DNA of 64,000 nucleotides from Armigeres subalbatus (GCF_024139115.2 NC_085141.1:43397065-43461064), one strand, 5' to 3'. Counted from the stretch's first letter, positions 43,560-54,529 are shown. Numbers and translations are program-made. Notes: a model not told the origin generated them from the letters alone.

Positions 43560-45584
43560 TGCAAGCTTTCTCCAGGAATTCCTTCGACAATTGCTCCTGG
43601 CATTCTATCCGAAATTCTATCAGGGATTCTTTAGGAATGCCTCCAGCAACTTATTCGGCAGTGTCTTAAGGAATTCCACCATAAATTTTGCCGGGAATTG
43701 ATCCGAAAATTCCACCATTATTTACTCCAAGAAAATCTTCACGAACTTCTTTATAAGTTCTGCAGAATTCCCTGCAATAATTCAAATAATTTCGTGCTGT
43801 TTCCCATAATTTTTGAGAATAAGAATATTCCGTGGAAATTCCGCAGAATTGCCAGTGAACATTCCTGAGATTTTCACGAAAAATCTTCGAATTTCTTGTG
43901 TAAATTCCATAAAATTTTCCGTGAATTGTTTCGAATAATTTCTTGTGAAAATTTCAAAGGATTTCTCCAGGAATTCCACCGGAAATTTATACAGAAATTA
44001 TATCGAAAATGAAATCAACATTGGAATTTTTGGAGAAATTCCTAGATTAATTCGCAATGAAATCCTGAAAGAATTCAGGTGGAAACTTCAAGATTTCCAC
44101 TGGGAGATCCTCCAGGAGTTTCTCCGAAAATTCCGTGCTCCTCAGGGAATTCTCCGGGAGGTCCTCTGATGATGATGATAGTCCAGCTACAAAGCCCAAC
44201 AAAGGTTTCAGCTAGACGAGATTTGTCTATAAGATGAATGCTCTTGTTTCCGAGAATGCTTCTGGTAGTTTCCCCGGGGTTCCTTTGAAAATTCTCCCGG
44301 GAGTTTCTTCAGAAATTCTTCCAGAAAATTCCTTCGAGAGTTCCTCCGGGAATTCCACCAGCAATTCATCCGGGAGTTTCTCCGGAAACTCCTCCGAGAG
44401 TTCCACCAGAAGCTATTCCAGGAAATTATTCAGGCTTTTTTTAGGAAATCATTTAGGCTTTCTTCAGAAATTAAGCTCCCGAAGTTCTTCCGATAGTTTC
44501 TCTGGGAGCTCATCCGGGAAGTCCTCTAGGAATTCTTCTAGGAGTTCCTCCTGAAATTCCTCCGGGAGTTCTTACGGGAGCTCCTCCGGCAGTTCCTTCG
44601 GGAATTCCTCCGGGAGATCCACCAGCAGTTTCTACGAGAATCCCTTCGGGAGTTTCACCGGCAGTTTCTCCGGGTGTTTCTCTGAAAAGGAACTCCCGGA
44701 GGAACTCCCAGAGTAATTTCCGGAGGAACTCTCGGGGGATTTTCTATAGGAATTTCCGGAGAAATTATCAGAGGAATTCTCGGAGGAACTGCCGGTGGAA
44801 CTTCTGGAGGAATTTATTGAAGAATAAATTCCGTAAGAACTCCCAGAGAATTCTCCGAGGAACTTCTGGAGGAATTTGTAGATAAATGTCTAAAGAAATG
44901 CTAAATGAATTCCTGGAAGAAAGCCTGATTGAATTCCCGAAGGAACTACTGATGGAATTTTAGAGGAACATCCGGTGGAATACCCTAGAGGAAGAGAAAC
45001 AATGTTTCTGAAGGAACTTCCGAAATCCCATTTCCCGCGAAATTCCTGCCAAATATCGTCCAGGAATTACATGTAAAGTACCTGGAGCTATTACCGGAGA
45101 ATTTCTTGGAAAAACTCCTGGAAGAACTCCCGGAGGAACTCCCACAAGCACTTCCGGAGGAATTCCCACATGAAAGTCCTGAAATAATTCTTAGAGAAGT
45201 TCCTAAAGGAATTTCCGAAAAAATATCTGAAGGAATTCCCAGAAACATACTAGAAGGAATTAATGCAGAAATTCCCAGATGAAATCCTGAAAGAATTCCC
45301 AGATGAATTGCTGAAGAAAATCCATGCGGATTGTTCCGAAGAAATTTCTGGAAGAACTCTTGGCAGATATCCGGAAGGAAGTCCGGAAGGAATTCTAGTA
45401 CACTTCCGCGGAAAATCTCCCGGGAAAATTCCTGAAGGAATTACTGGAGAAGTACCAGAAGAAACTATCCGACTATTCCTCCAGAAATCGGATATTTGAA
45501 AGTCGTGGCAAGTTCCAAATAAGTTTCGGTAGAAATTCTCCTGACAATTCCTGCTGGAATTTCCCTCTAGTTGCTCAATAAATT
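43560..45584. repeat. Degenerate 15-bp repeat field with inversion
   Basis: Words of the type TTCCTCCGGGAATTC / AGTTCCTCCGGGAG repeat with a period near 15 bp. Left of about 44685 they run in one orientation, and right of it in the complementary one (GAGGAACTCCCGGAGG), so the field is a giant imperfect palindrome. Serine-glycine-rich and Pro-Gly-rich frames here are products of the repeat. The field continues beyond the hAT element at 47725-48060. Confidence 0.8.
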
Positions 45585-45689
45585 CACTAGGACAGCGGTT
45601 CTCAACCTTTTTCTTGAGAGGTACCCTTTGCCCTTTTGCATTAATTTAGGGGGTACCTAAAAGTAGGTTTCCAATCCTCTTAAAAAAAA

Positions 45690-47050
45690 TAATTTCGAGC
45701 TCTTTGAAGGGAAGCTCCTTTCAGCTTTTGAATCCCTTTAAAGTAGGCTTCCGCGCCTCGTGATAAGAGGCTTCTGAGCCTCTTGTAGAGAGGACGGGAC
45801 GCTTCTGAGCCTCTTGAAAGAAGAATTCCGAGTTTCTTGAAAGGAGGCTTCCGAGCCTCTTGAAAGGATCCTCCCGAGCCTCTTGAAAGGAGGCTACTGA
45901 GCCTCTTTAAAGGAGGCTACTGAGCCTCTTTAAAGGAGGCTACTGAGCCTCTTTAAAGGAGGCACCTGAGCCTCTGAAAAGGAGGCTCCTGAGCCTCTTG
46001 AAAGGAGGCTTCCGAGCCTCTTAAAAGAAGGCTTCCGAGCCTCTTGAAAAGAGAGGCTTTTGAGCTTCTTGAAAGCAGACTTCCAAGCCTCTTGAAAGAA
46101 GATTTCCGAGCCTCTTGGAAGGAGGTTTCCAAGCTTCTTGGAAGGAGGCTTTTGAGCCTCTTGAAAGGAGGCTTCTGAGCCACTTCGAAAGATGCTTTTG
46201 AGGTTCTTGAAAGGAGGCTTCTGAGCCCCTTGAAATGAGGCTTCCAAGCCTTTTGCAAGGAGGCTTCCGATCATCTTGAAAGGAGGCTTCTGATCATCTT
46301 GAAAGGAGACTTTTGAACCTCTAGAAAAGAAGGCTTTTGAGCTTCTTGAAAGGAGGCTTCCGAGCCTCTTGAAAGGAGGCTCCTCACCCTCTTGAAAAGC
46401 AACCTAACCACTGAAAAGAAGGCTTCCGAGCCTCATGGAAGGAGGCTTTTGAGCTTCTTGAAAGGAGGCTTTTGAACCTCTTGAAAGGAGCCTTCCGAGC
46501 CTCTTGGAAAGAGGCTTTTGAGCCTCTTGAAAGGAGGCTTCCGAGCCTTTTGAAAGGATCTTGAAAAGAGACTTTCATCTCTCGAAAAGATCTTGAAAAG
46601 AGGCTTTCGAGTCTCTTGAAAGGAGGCTTCCGAGCATCTTGGAAGGAGGCTTTTTTTCTTGAAATGATGCTTTTGATCCTCTTGAAAGGAACCTTCCGAG
46701 CCTCTTGAAAGGAGGCTTCTGCGCCTCGTGAAAGAAGGTTTCCCTAGCAGCACACATGTCCCACATAGGTTACTGCAACGGATATGCTACTAGATTTGGT
46801 TGGTAGATCAAGTTGCTGCAACCATTTTAGTCTGTCTTGTGCTGCTCGGGTTCCGAGGCTCTTGAAAGGATCTTGAAAAGAGGCTTCCGAATCTCTTTCA
46901 AGGAGGCTTCCGAGCCTCTTGAAAGGAGGCTACCAAGCTTCTTAAAAGAGGCTTCCGAGCCTCTTGAAAAGAGGCCTTCGAGCTGCTTGGAAGAAGGCTC
47001 CCGAGAAGCGTAGAAGGATACTTCGAATCCTCTTGCAACGAAGCAACCTA
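45690..47050. repeat. 23-bp minisatellite of hairpin units
   Basis: Units of the form GAAAGGAGGCTTCCGAGCCT (23 bp with CTT) repeat dozens of times with substitutions and length changes. Each unit contains GAGGCT and AGCCTC and can fold into a small stem. Because 23 is not a multiple of three, all frames acquire a 23-residue periodic translation (KRLGSLLSRGSEASFQ), which explains the frames of about 100 codons here. Confidence 0.9.
46744..46850. mobile_element. 107-bp foldback MITE
   Basis: Inverted ends (CTAGCAGCACACATG and complement-like TGTGCTGCTCGG) and an inner inverted pair (GTTACTGCAAC, GTTGCTGCAAC) replace the 23-bp repeat pattern for about 107 bp. No clean target duplication is visible. 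Confidence 0.6.
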
Positions 47051-47294
47051 GCTTTGGAGTCATAAAAACCTTCATGCCTCTCAAACAAAGGATTCCGAAT
47101 CTTTAGATACTAGATTACATTAAGATTTTTAAATTTGTTCTTTCGACGTTTAGTTCGTTTGATTTTTTGTTCCGCAGCCCTTCATACATTGTGCTGGTTG
47201 TGGAAGGCAGGATTCAATTGGGATATATTGATCGCATTGCATGTTATGTATAATATAAATTTTGAAATAAAAAATACACAATTATCAAAACATT

Positions 47295-47585
47295 CTTCTT
47301 CTTCTTATTGGCATTACATCCCCACACTGGGACATTGCCGCCTCGCAGCTTAGTATTCATTGAGCACTTCCACAGTTATTAACTGCGAGGTTTCTAAGCC
47401 AAGTTTACCATTTTTGCATTCGTATATCATGAGGCTAAAACGATGATACTTTTATGCCCAGGGAAGTCGAGACAATTTCCAATCCGAAAATGGCCTAGAC
47501 CGGCACCGGGAATCGAACCCAGCCACCCTCAGCATGGTCTTGCTTTGTAGCCGCGCGTCTTACTGCACGGCTAAGGAGGGCCCGC
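47295..47585 (-). mobile_element. Feilai-like SINE, full length
   Basis: Complete copy of the SINE at 5952-6242 in reverse, with triplet tail (CTT)n at its left and tRNA-like head GGGCCCTCC at its right. Target duplication ATCAAAACATT at 47284-47294 and 47586-47596. It is inserted inside the hAT element, so it is the younger of the two. Confidence 0.9.
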
Positions 47586-47724
47586 ATCAAAACATTACCA
47601 ATGAGTTTTATTCGGAATTGTTATACGTCCACCATTACGCATTTTTGTCCTAGGTGCCCCCTAGGGCCAGCGAAGATACCCCCAGGGGTACATGTACCCC
47701 AGGTTGAGAACCGCTGCACTAGGA

Positions 47725-48060
47725 AAACGTTTCAGATTTTCTTTTTGGTAATTCCTTCAGAAATTATTCTTCCAGAAATTCTTCTGCTTTTCCCACTAAA
47801 TTCGTACAGAAATTCTCTAAAAAATCCTGTAATAATTTCATCGAAAATGACTTCCATTTTTTCAGAAATATCTCTCAATATTTACCCTTAAATTTATTCA
47901 AAAGCTCCACCGAAAATTCGTTTTTTTTCGAAATTGATCAAATTCTCCACAAAAAGTTCTCCAAGAATTGCTCCATGAATTTTCTCTCTCAAGAAGAGGA
48001 AGCAGTATCCGAAGGAGTTCTTGAGAAAGATCCCGAAGCAACTCCTTCAGGATTTTTTGG
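47725..48060. repeat. Continuation of the 15-bp repeat field
   Basis: AATTCCTTCAGAAATTATTC-like words continue the field that ends at 45584, showing that the hAT element interrupted it. It fades out at about 48060. Confidence 0.6.
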
Positions 48061-48554
48061 AAAAACTCCTGAATAAGATCCTCTGATGAAGATCCAAACT
48101 CCCGGATCGAAACGTTGGCAATAATGATTTAACATTATCAACATTTTCATCTGACTGAAAGCCGGAAAGCAGCTTTCTTGTATTCAATATGTTAAGCCCG
48201 TAAATTTGAATGGATGGAATCACTAACAGAAACCAAGTTTCCACACCAAACGCCGATGCCACCGAAACAGTCTATTTTCGCAATTAAACCTTTATTTTCA
48301 GAAAATGTTGGTCTTGGGAAGAACCAATTTTCTTTCCCCAATGCACTATTCCAACAACTAACTGACACCACAATTTGTAATAAATTTTCATTGATTTTTG
48401 ATGTCTGTGCTAGTGATGCATGTACGAGATTGGCTGGTTTACCTATTTCTAAACTTTTTATCAATTATCGATAATAAATAGGTAAAAATCAGTATTTTCA
48501 TATAAATACAAAGAAGCGTTGACTCATCCTCAATTGAAAATCCATCGAGAAACG
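48061..48554. other. No gene seen
   Basis: Short overlapping frames (70-90 codons) only. A GATCGAAACGTTGG motif at about 48103 is reminiscent of retroelement termini but is not enough for a call. Confidence 0.35.
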
Positions 48555-48690
48555 GCTGAGATATTCAAGTTTAAAGTCTATCATATTTTCGTGACGGTCC
48601 CCGATTTTCGCAATCGTGTAGTGTACCCCAATATAGAAAAGACAGACGTAGTCCTACGTCAAAAATATTACCTAAATAATATTTACGCTA
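48555..48690 (-). repeat. Dispersed repeat D1, partial copy
   Basis: AGACGTAGTCCTACGTCAAA and the TTTCGTGACGGTCCC stretch match the D1 repeat seen at 1620-1860 and 57545-57780. The GACGTAG-CTACGTC part is itself palindromic. Confidence 0.5.
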
Positions 48691-48829
48691 CAGTACTTAC
48701 AATAATTTGATAAACTAGTTCGGGATTTGCAGCCGGATTAGTAGGTGATCAGAAGTCAAGCAACGGACCCTGAACCTCTCCTTGCACTTACTAAGGCGCT
48801 CTTGTAGTGTTTTAATCCCGACCCGACCA

Positions 48830-48965
48830 AAAACCGGAGGTGAACGTCAACATCCCGGACATCCGCATCGTGCGACTCGAACGGCCGACCAGGGGAGGCG
48901 GTGTGGCCATCGCTCTTCGCTACAACATCAACTGTCGTCTGCTCCCAAGCTTGATATAATTAAAG
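48830..48965 (+). pseudogene. Jockey-type LINE endonuclease fragment
   Basis: A plus-strand frame reads NIPDIRIVRLERPTRGGGVAIALRYNI, the characteristic Arg-Pro-x-Arg-Gly-Gly-Gly-Val-Ala segment of Jockey-clade endonucleases. About 40 codons remain. It points away from the larger Jockey fragment at 49198-49980, so the two are either separate insertions or a rearranged one. Confidence 0.65.
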
Positions 48966-49197
48966 ATCAGTGAAAGGTGCTCGAATAACGGAGCACTCAC
49001 ATGTTTGAGTACAAGCTGAGATCTCCAACTCCTCCGAGAAGTCGTTGGGAATAAGATGGATGCATGCTCGTTAACGACTGCTCCATGTGGACTGACGACC
49101 TATTTCGGCGACCGTATCTGCAGAAGTTATCAAGCGATCATAGAGCCATTGTTGTCTAATGGGATCAAAGGTGGAATGGGCCGATGTTTGGATTTTA

Positions 49198-49980
49198 GAA
49201 TTTAGATTAATTCCCATAACTGTTTAGCACAGCTTGGAAGAGCACGGATCTTATTGGAGAAATCACTATTCCTGAGGTCCACCATTCTGACCTGGATGAT
49301 TTTTGTCAAGCGATTACAACGTGTCTTAAGCGCAGGTATCCCTGTACGCTGGAACTGCCTCCGAGTGACATTTCGTAAACGGATCAAATCATCATCGGTG
49401 AGTGTAGCAATAGTTAGGGTTGCTTACCTGACGAGCCGTTGTTGGTATATTCTGCTCCCGGGCCGCAGAAATCACCTGTTCGATGGAGCGCAACTGCAAG
49501 TCGATGTCCTTCGAAGTTTCAAGAGGCGTCTTGTAGTTAATGTTGGAATCGACGACCTGCTGGAACCTTTCCCAGTTTGCCCGGAGGTAATTTCGCCGGG
49601 ACTGCTGATGCCGATTGACCAAGGAGCCCTTTTCCGCCACCACCGAAAAGTGCTTCGAGCTGAGGTAGTCAACCGGCTGCAAAACGTGATCATGCATATT
49701 TGTGATGAAAAGGTCGATTGTAGCATGGGCCTCCGACCGACTTAGCCGAGTGGGGGAATCCGGACTCAGGGTCGTGTAGCTTCCTTCATATCGTTACTCC
49801 AGATGGTGCCGTTTTGATTGCCGCGACTGTTGCCCCAGGCTTGAAGTTTGGTATTCAGGTCGCCGGTAATGATGTGCTGACCTTGCCTCCCGGTAAGCTT
49901 GATGATGTCCCTCCGAAGGGATCCGTCGCCGGCTTTGGCTTGAGTTGGGCAGTACACCACGTTGAGCGTCAGCCGCGTCA
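49198..49980 (-). pseudogene. Jockey-type LINE, endonuclease end and linker
   Basis: On the minus strand it reads IITGDLNTKLQAWGNSRGNQNG (the GDxN endonuclease box and following Trp-Gly), then NWERFQQVVDSNI, LRSIEQVISAAREQNIP, and LRNVTRRQFQRTG with NSDFSNKIRALPSCAKQLWEL. This order is that of the endonuclease to reverse-transcriptase linker of Jockey-clade LINEs. The reverse transcriptase itself is missing at the left. Frame breaks are visible between the pieces. Confidence 0.8.
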
Positions 49981-50148
49981 GCTAGTTTTTTTATAATTAA
50001 ATACGCGTCATAAACAAAACAATTTAATTTTGATTCAGTAAGTATGATTGCGCTTCAGATATTCCTATATAATATTCGGATACAATCAAGCGGGGCTTAT
50101 TGTACACGACTATGCATGCATACTTTCTTGAAACGGGCTATTGAAGTT

Positions 50149-50433
50149 GGGGGCCCTCCTTAGCCGTGCGGTAAGATGCGCGACTACAAAGCAAGACCAT
50201 GCTGAGAGTGGCTGGGTTCGATTCCCGGTGCCGGTCAAGACAATTTTCGGATTGGAAATTGTCTCGATTTCCCTGGGCATAAAAGTATCATCGTGTTAGC
50301 CTCATGATATACGAATGCAGAAATGGTAACTTGGCTTAGAAACCTCGCAGTTAATAACTGTGGAAGTGCTTAATGAACACTAAGCTGCGAGGCGGCAATG
50401 TCCCAGTGGGGGATGTAATGCCAATGAAGAAGA
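50149..50433 (+). mobile_element. Feilai-like SINE, full length
   Basis: Third complete copy, with B box GGTTCGATTCCC near 50215 and a short GAA tail. Target duplication CTATTGAAGTT at 50138-50148 and 50434-50444. Very close to the copies at 5952 and 47295. Confidence 0.9.
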
Positions 50434-50499
50434 CTATTGAAGTTACAATAGAGCTACCGTGCGGGACCGAAGTCCGTACAGCACCGAAATCCATCCACC

Positions 50500-51160
50500 T
50501 CATGATTCATTTCATTTATTTAGTTTACATCTAAACAGATAACGCTGAATCAACAATTTGACGCCACAATACACGGTTCGAGGCCGCATCTCTCCATCCT
50601 CGGATACGCCCCACGCTCGCCAAGTCGTTTTGCACCTGGTCTGCCCATCTCGCTCGCTGCGCTCCACGGGTGGCGGGTGTACCGTTCTGCCACCTTTGCA
50701 AATGTTCGGCCGACAATGTCCATGTCATCCGCGAAGCAAATAAATTGACTGGATCTGTTGAAAATCGTACCCCGGCTTTTACACCCGGCTCTCCGCATGA
50801 CACCTTCTAGCGCAATGTTGAACAACAGGCACGAAAGTCCATCACCTTGTCTTAGTCCCCGGCGCGATCCGAACGAACTGGAGTGTTCGCCCGAAATCTT
50901 CACACAGTTTTGCACACAATCCACCGTTGCTTTGATCAGTCTGGTAAGCTTCCCAGGGAAGCTGTTCTCGTCCATAATTTTCCATAGCTCTGCGCGGTCT
51001 ATACTGTCGTATGCCGCCTTGAAATCAACGAACAGATGGTGCGTTGGGACCTGGTATTAACGGCATTTTTGAAGAATTTGCCGTACAGTAAAGATCTGGT
51101 CCGTTGTCGAGCGGCCGTCAACGAAGCCGGCTTGATAACTTCCCACTTCCACCTCATGAG
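50500..51160 (-). pseudogene. LINE reverse transcriptase, internally deleted
   Basis: On the minus strand GSYQAGFVDGRSTTDQ, HHLFVDFKAAYDSIDRA, LRQGDGLSCLLFNIALEG and FICFADDMDIVG appear in order. The frame then jumps straight to AQRARWADQVQNDLASVGRI-GWRDAA, skipping about 450 bp that the copy at 37.7-41 kb has between these points. The family is related to, but distinct from, the copies at 34-41 kb. The 3' end is at about 50505 in an ATTT-rich tail. Confidence 0.8.
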
Positions 51161-51196
51161 ATATCAACAAATTAAAGGGGGTTAAAGGTAATTAAT

Positions 51197-51300
51197 GTAG
51201 AAATAATTCTAGACCAATATTTGAAAAGGTCGTAACAGCCAAAATTTATTCCTTCTGATTCTTCGTCCACATATAAAGCTTTATATGTAGACGAAGAATC
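51197..51300. repeat. Left part of a split palindrome
   Basis: The innermost 44 bp (51257-51300) are an almost perfect palindrome centred on AAAGCTTT. With the RTE and one copy of its target duplication removed, the sequence continues into 54879-54935, and the whole forms a palindrome of about 170 bp. TTCTAGACCAA, AACAGCCAAAATTTATTCC and GATTCTTCGTC each recur inverted. Confidence 0.8.
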
Positions 51301-51316
51301 TTACTTACTTACTTAC

Positions 51317-54300
51317 TTATGGATCCTGTACACCTCCGGTGGTGCAAAGGGCCAACTTGAAAGATCTCCATCCTGAGCGATGCCCGGCTATCGCTTTAAC
51401 CTGTTGCCAGGTTAGATTTCGGTCGACTTCTTTTATTTCTTTATTGAGGCTTCGCCGCCATGAGCCTCTGGGTCTGCCTCTGCTGCGATGTCCCGCTGGG
51501 TTCCAGTCTAATGCTTGCTTACAGATTTCGTTTCCGCCCCTACGTAGAGTGTGGCCGACCCAGCCCCACTTCCGATCCCGAATTTCTGTTGTTATCGGCC
51601 TCTGGTGACAACGACGATGGAGCTCGTTGTTTGAGATCCAGTTGTGAGGCCACCAGGCCCGAATTATATACCGCAGGCATCTGTTAATGAACACCTGCAG
51701 CCGTTGAGTGTTCTCCACTGATACACACCATGTTTCGCTAGCGTATAACAGCACAGATTTCACGTTAGAGTTGAAAATTCGTAATTTGGTGCGTTCGCTT
51801 ATCTGCCTGTTTTTCCAGATATTTCTTAAACTCGCAAAGGCAGCCCTTGCTTTCTTGATCCGTGCGCCTATGTCGATCTTGGTACCACCGTCTGACGCCA
51901 TTTGGCTACCAAGATATTGGAAGCTTTCAACATTCTCCACTGGTTGCCCGGCTACTGTGAAACTGGAAGGAGTCACCGTGTTTACATCCAACGATTTGGT
52001 TTTGTTGACGTTGATGACTAAACCTGCCGAGGAGGAGCGATCGGCAAGGTCGTTGAGCTTACTCTGCATATCAGAGCGCCGTTGCGCGAGTAGTGCAACG
52101 TCTTCCGCCAATTCGAAGTCGTTTAGGTGCTCCATGGTTATAGGCTGCCATAACAGCCCGCGGTTTGGTTCACGGTCAATCGCATCTACCAGAATCTCAT
52201 CGATTACGATGAGGAACAGTAACGGTGATAGAATACATCCTTGCCTCACACCAGCTACGACCCGGATAGGGTCGGACAGGACCCCATTGTGCAGCACTCT
52301 ACACGAAAAAGCCTCGTACTGTGCTTCGATGAGGCCGATGATTTTCTCAGGAACCCCCTTGCGTCTCAGGGCGCCCCACATATTCTCGTGATTGAGACGG
52401 TCGAAAGCTTTTTCGTAGTCAATGAATACCAAGTAAAGGGACTCTTGGAATTCGTTGACCTGCTCCAAAATGATGCGGAGCGTGACAATATGGTCCACAC
52501 AGGATCTTCCGGCACGGAATCCGGCTTCCGAAATCCGCCGGAGAGTCGCATCGATCTTCTCCTGAATCCGGGCTAGGATAATTTTGCACAGAACTTTGAG
52601 AACGGTACACAGCAACATAATGCCTCGCCAGTTATCGCATACAGTCAGGTCACCCTTTTTGGGCACCTTCACTAAGATACCTTGCATCCAGTCGACCGGG
52701 AAAGTTGCGGTGTCCCAGATATTACAAAATAAACGATGCAGTAGTTGAGCGGATGTCATGGGGTCAGCTTTGAGCATCTCGGCTGATATGCGGTCGACCC
52801 CTGGGGCTTTATTCGATTTCATGCTTTGGATGGCTGTTTGAATCTCTAGCAGTGATGGAGCTTCGGTATTGACACGTGTTATACGTCGAATCCTAGGCAG
52901 ATCATGCCGAGGTGGTGATGGCCTGGTTGGCACTTGAAAAAGTTGTTCGAAGTGCTCGAACCAGCGTTTCAGCTGGTCAGTTGGGTCGGTCAATAACTGA
53001 TCATTCGCGTCTTTCACAGGCATCGTTGCATTCATCTTCGCCCCGCTTAAGCGTCGTGAGATATCGTAGAGGAGGCGAATGTCCCCGGTTGCGGCGGCTC
53101 TCTCTCCTTCGTCGGCCAGAGAGTCTGCCCACGCTCGCTTGTCCCGTCGACATGAGCGTTTTACTTCCTTCTCAAGAGCCGTGTATCGTTGACGGGCTAA
53201 GACTTTGGCTCCTCTGGTTTTCGATCGCTCTATCGCGGCTTTGGCTTCTCTTCGCTCCTCTATTTTCCTCCAGGTCTCATCGGTGATCCATTGTTTTCTC
53301 TGGGTGCGTAGTTCGCCCAGATTGTTCTCGCTGGTAGCGATGAAGGCATTCTTTATGGCGGTCCATTGGTCTTCCACGCTGCCACCTTCCGGAATATCTG
53401 CAGCACGCGTCTCCAGTTCTTCAACGAAGGACCGTTTCACCGTGGCATCTTCCAGTCGGCGTGTGTTGAATCGTCGTCCAACTCTTTCCTCCTGCCGACG
53501 AATCCGCGCAATGCGCAGGCGTATTTCGCCGTTGAGGAGGTGATGATCAGACGCGATATCGGCACTACGTTTATTCCGTACATCAAAAAGGCTCCGTTTC
53601 CATTTTCGGCTGATGCAGATGTGGTCGATTTGATTTTCTGTAAAGCCGTCACGGGAGACCCGCGTGACCTTGTGAACCGGTCGATGAGGGAAGAGCGATC
53701 CCCCGATCACCATGTCGTTATTACCACAAAATTCTGCGAACAGCTCTCCGTTTTCGCTCATTTCTCCGAGACCATGGCGTCCCATAATGCGCTCATGGTT
53801 CGAGTTGTCGGATCCGATCTTCGCATTGAAGTCGCCCAAACAGATCTTGATATCACCCTTCGGAATTCTATCTACGACGGCATTGAGTTGACTGTAGAAG
53901 TTCTCTTTGTCTTGCAGATCGGCAACATCGGTTGGCGCATAACATTGGATTATAGTAAGGTTTCGGACCCGTGTTCTAAATCTGGCAACGATTATCCTTT
54001 CACTTATAGGTTCCCACTTCATAAGCGCAGAGTGTGCCTGAGCGCTTAGTAGGAAGCCAACTCCGCGATGCCGGGGAGCGTGTTCACCTCGTAAACCAGA
54101 GTATAGCAGAACTTGTCCCGACGGCGTTCTGTGTTCTCCAAAGTTTAGCCAACGGACTTCACTCAGTCCCAGGATCTCAAGCTTTATGCGGCGTGCCTCA
54201 TTGGCAAGTTGTGCCAATTTACCCTGCTGGGCTAGGGTTAAAACGTTCCATGTTCCTATTCGTGTCCGTTGTTTCGCGCTAAGAGTCGTCGCCGTAAAAT

Positions 54301-54385
54301 CAGTCCGTATTCTTTCATTATCGGATTCTCGAACAAATTGATGTTTCGGGAACAGTAGGTTGTTGGCCCAAGGTTCCCTATCCAC
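51317..54385 (-). CDS. RTE-type LINE endonuclease / reverse transcriptase
   Basis: An uninterrupted 1,022-codon frame encodes the single protein of an RTE-type element, which would nick target DNA and copy its own RNA in the nucleus. The N-terminal apurinic-type endonuclease has GTWN (44-47), SEVRW with the metal-binding Glu76, IIQCYAPTD, CLGDFNAKIG, NQIDHICIS and the catalytic SDHHL. The reverse transcriptase follows, with KAPGVDRISAEML (about 525), NWRGIMLL, FIDYEKAFD (Asp656) and GVRQGCILSPLLF. The C-terminal tail has YASETW, WVGHTLRR and GRPRGSWRRS. The box that should read xADD reads Leu-Ala-Glu-Asp (759-762): the first catalytic Asp is Glu. The frame ends within the 3' tandem tail. The Met start is the first in frame after the leader. 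The Asp to Glu change probably weakens or abolishes polymerisation. Confidence 0.9.
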   Translation of the reverse strand: MDREPWANNLLFPKHQFVRESDNERIRTDFTATTLSAKQRTRIGTWNVLTLAQQGKLAQLANEARRIKLEILGLSEVRWLNFGEHRTPSGQVLLYSGLRGEHAPRHRGVGFLLSAQAHSALMKWEPISERIIVARFRTRVRNLTIIQCYAPTDVADLQDKENFYSQLNAVVDRIPKGDIKICLGDFNAKIGSDNSNHERIMGRHGLGEMSENGELFAEFCGNNDMVIGGSLFPHRPVHKVTRVSRDGFTENQIDHICISRKWKRSLFDVRNKRSADIASDHHLLNGEIRLRIARIRRQEERVGRRFNTRRLEDATVKRSFVEELETRAADIPEGGSVEDQWTAIKNAFIATSENNLGELRTQRKQWITDETWRKIEERREAKAAIERSKTRGAKVLARQRYTALEKEVKRSCRRDKRAWADSLADEGERAAATGDIRLLYDISRRLSGAKMNATMPVKDANDQLLTDPTDQLKRWFEHFEQLFQVPTRPSPPRHDLPRIRRITRVNTEAPSLLEIQTAIQSMKSNKAPGVDRISAEMLKADPMTSAQLLHRLFCNIWDTATFPVDWMQGILVKVPKKGDLTVCDNWRGIMLLCTVLKVLCKIILARIQEKIDATLRRISEAGFRAGRSCVDHIVTLRIILEQVNEFQESLYLVFIDYEKAFDRLNHENMWGALRRKGVPEKIIGLIEAQYEAFSCRVLHNGVLSDPIRVVAGVRQGCILSPLLFLIVIDEILVDAIDREPNRGLLWQPITMEHLNDFELAEDVALLAQRRSDMQSKLNDLADRSSSAGLVINVNKTKSLDVNTVTPSSFTVAGQPVENVESFQYLGSQMASDGGTKIDIGARIKKARAAFASLRNIWKNRQISERTKLRIFNSNVKSVLLYASETWCVSVENTQRLQVFINRCLRYIIRAWWPHNWISNNELHRRCHQRPITTEIRDRKWGWVGHTLRRGGNEICKQALDWNPAGHRSRGRPRGSWRRSLNKEIKEVDRNLTWQQVKAIAGHRSGWRSFKLALCTTGGVQDP

Positions 54386-54529
54386 CGGGATGGGGCTGCC
54401 ATCTTAGGTATAGCTTCCGGGGAATAGCATTTCATACTCAGCCGCTGGATGCCAGAACAGACGCTGTTGGAGCCGCACCTTCTTGGTGGACAGACGCTCG
54501 ATCAGTCGGGTCAAATTTGTTTAAAGTCC

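Larger units (their letters stand above)
45593..47716. mobile_element. 2.1-kb non-autonomous hAT element
   Basis: Terminal inverted repeats CAGCGGTTCTCAACCT (45593-45608) and complement (47701-47716) are typical of the hAT superfamily. An 8-bp target duplication, CACTAGGA, at 45585-45592 and 47717-47724 confirms exact ends. Subterminal GGTACC-type palindromes flank a long 23-bp minisatellite. No transposase is present. A SINE (47295-47585) and a foldback MITE (about 46744-46850) are nested inside. Confidence 0.9.

Noticed and set aside
44234..46766. Ser-Gly-rich and KRLGSLLSRGSE-type repeat proteins
   Set aside because: They follow the 15-bp and 23-bp tandem repeats in every phase and stop at repeat irregularities.
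48070..48190. Retroelement terminus around GATCGAAACGTTGG
   Set aside because: Reminiscent of Penelope or LTR ends, but no arm, coding part or duplicate in the window supports it.
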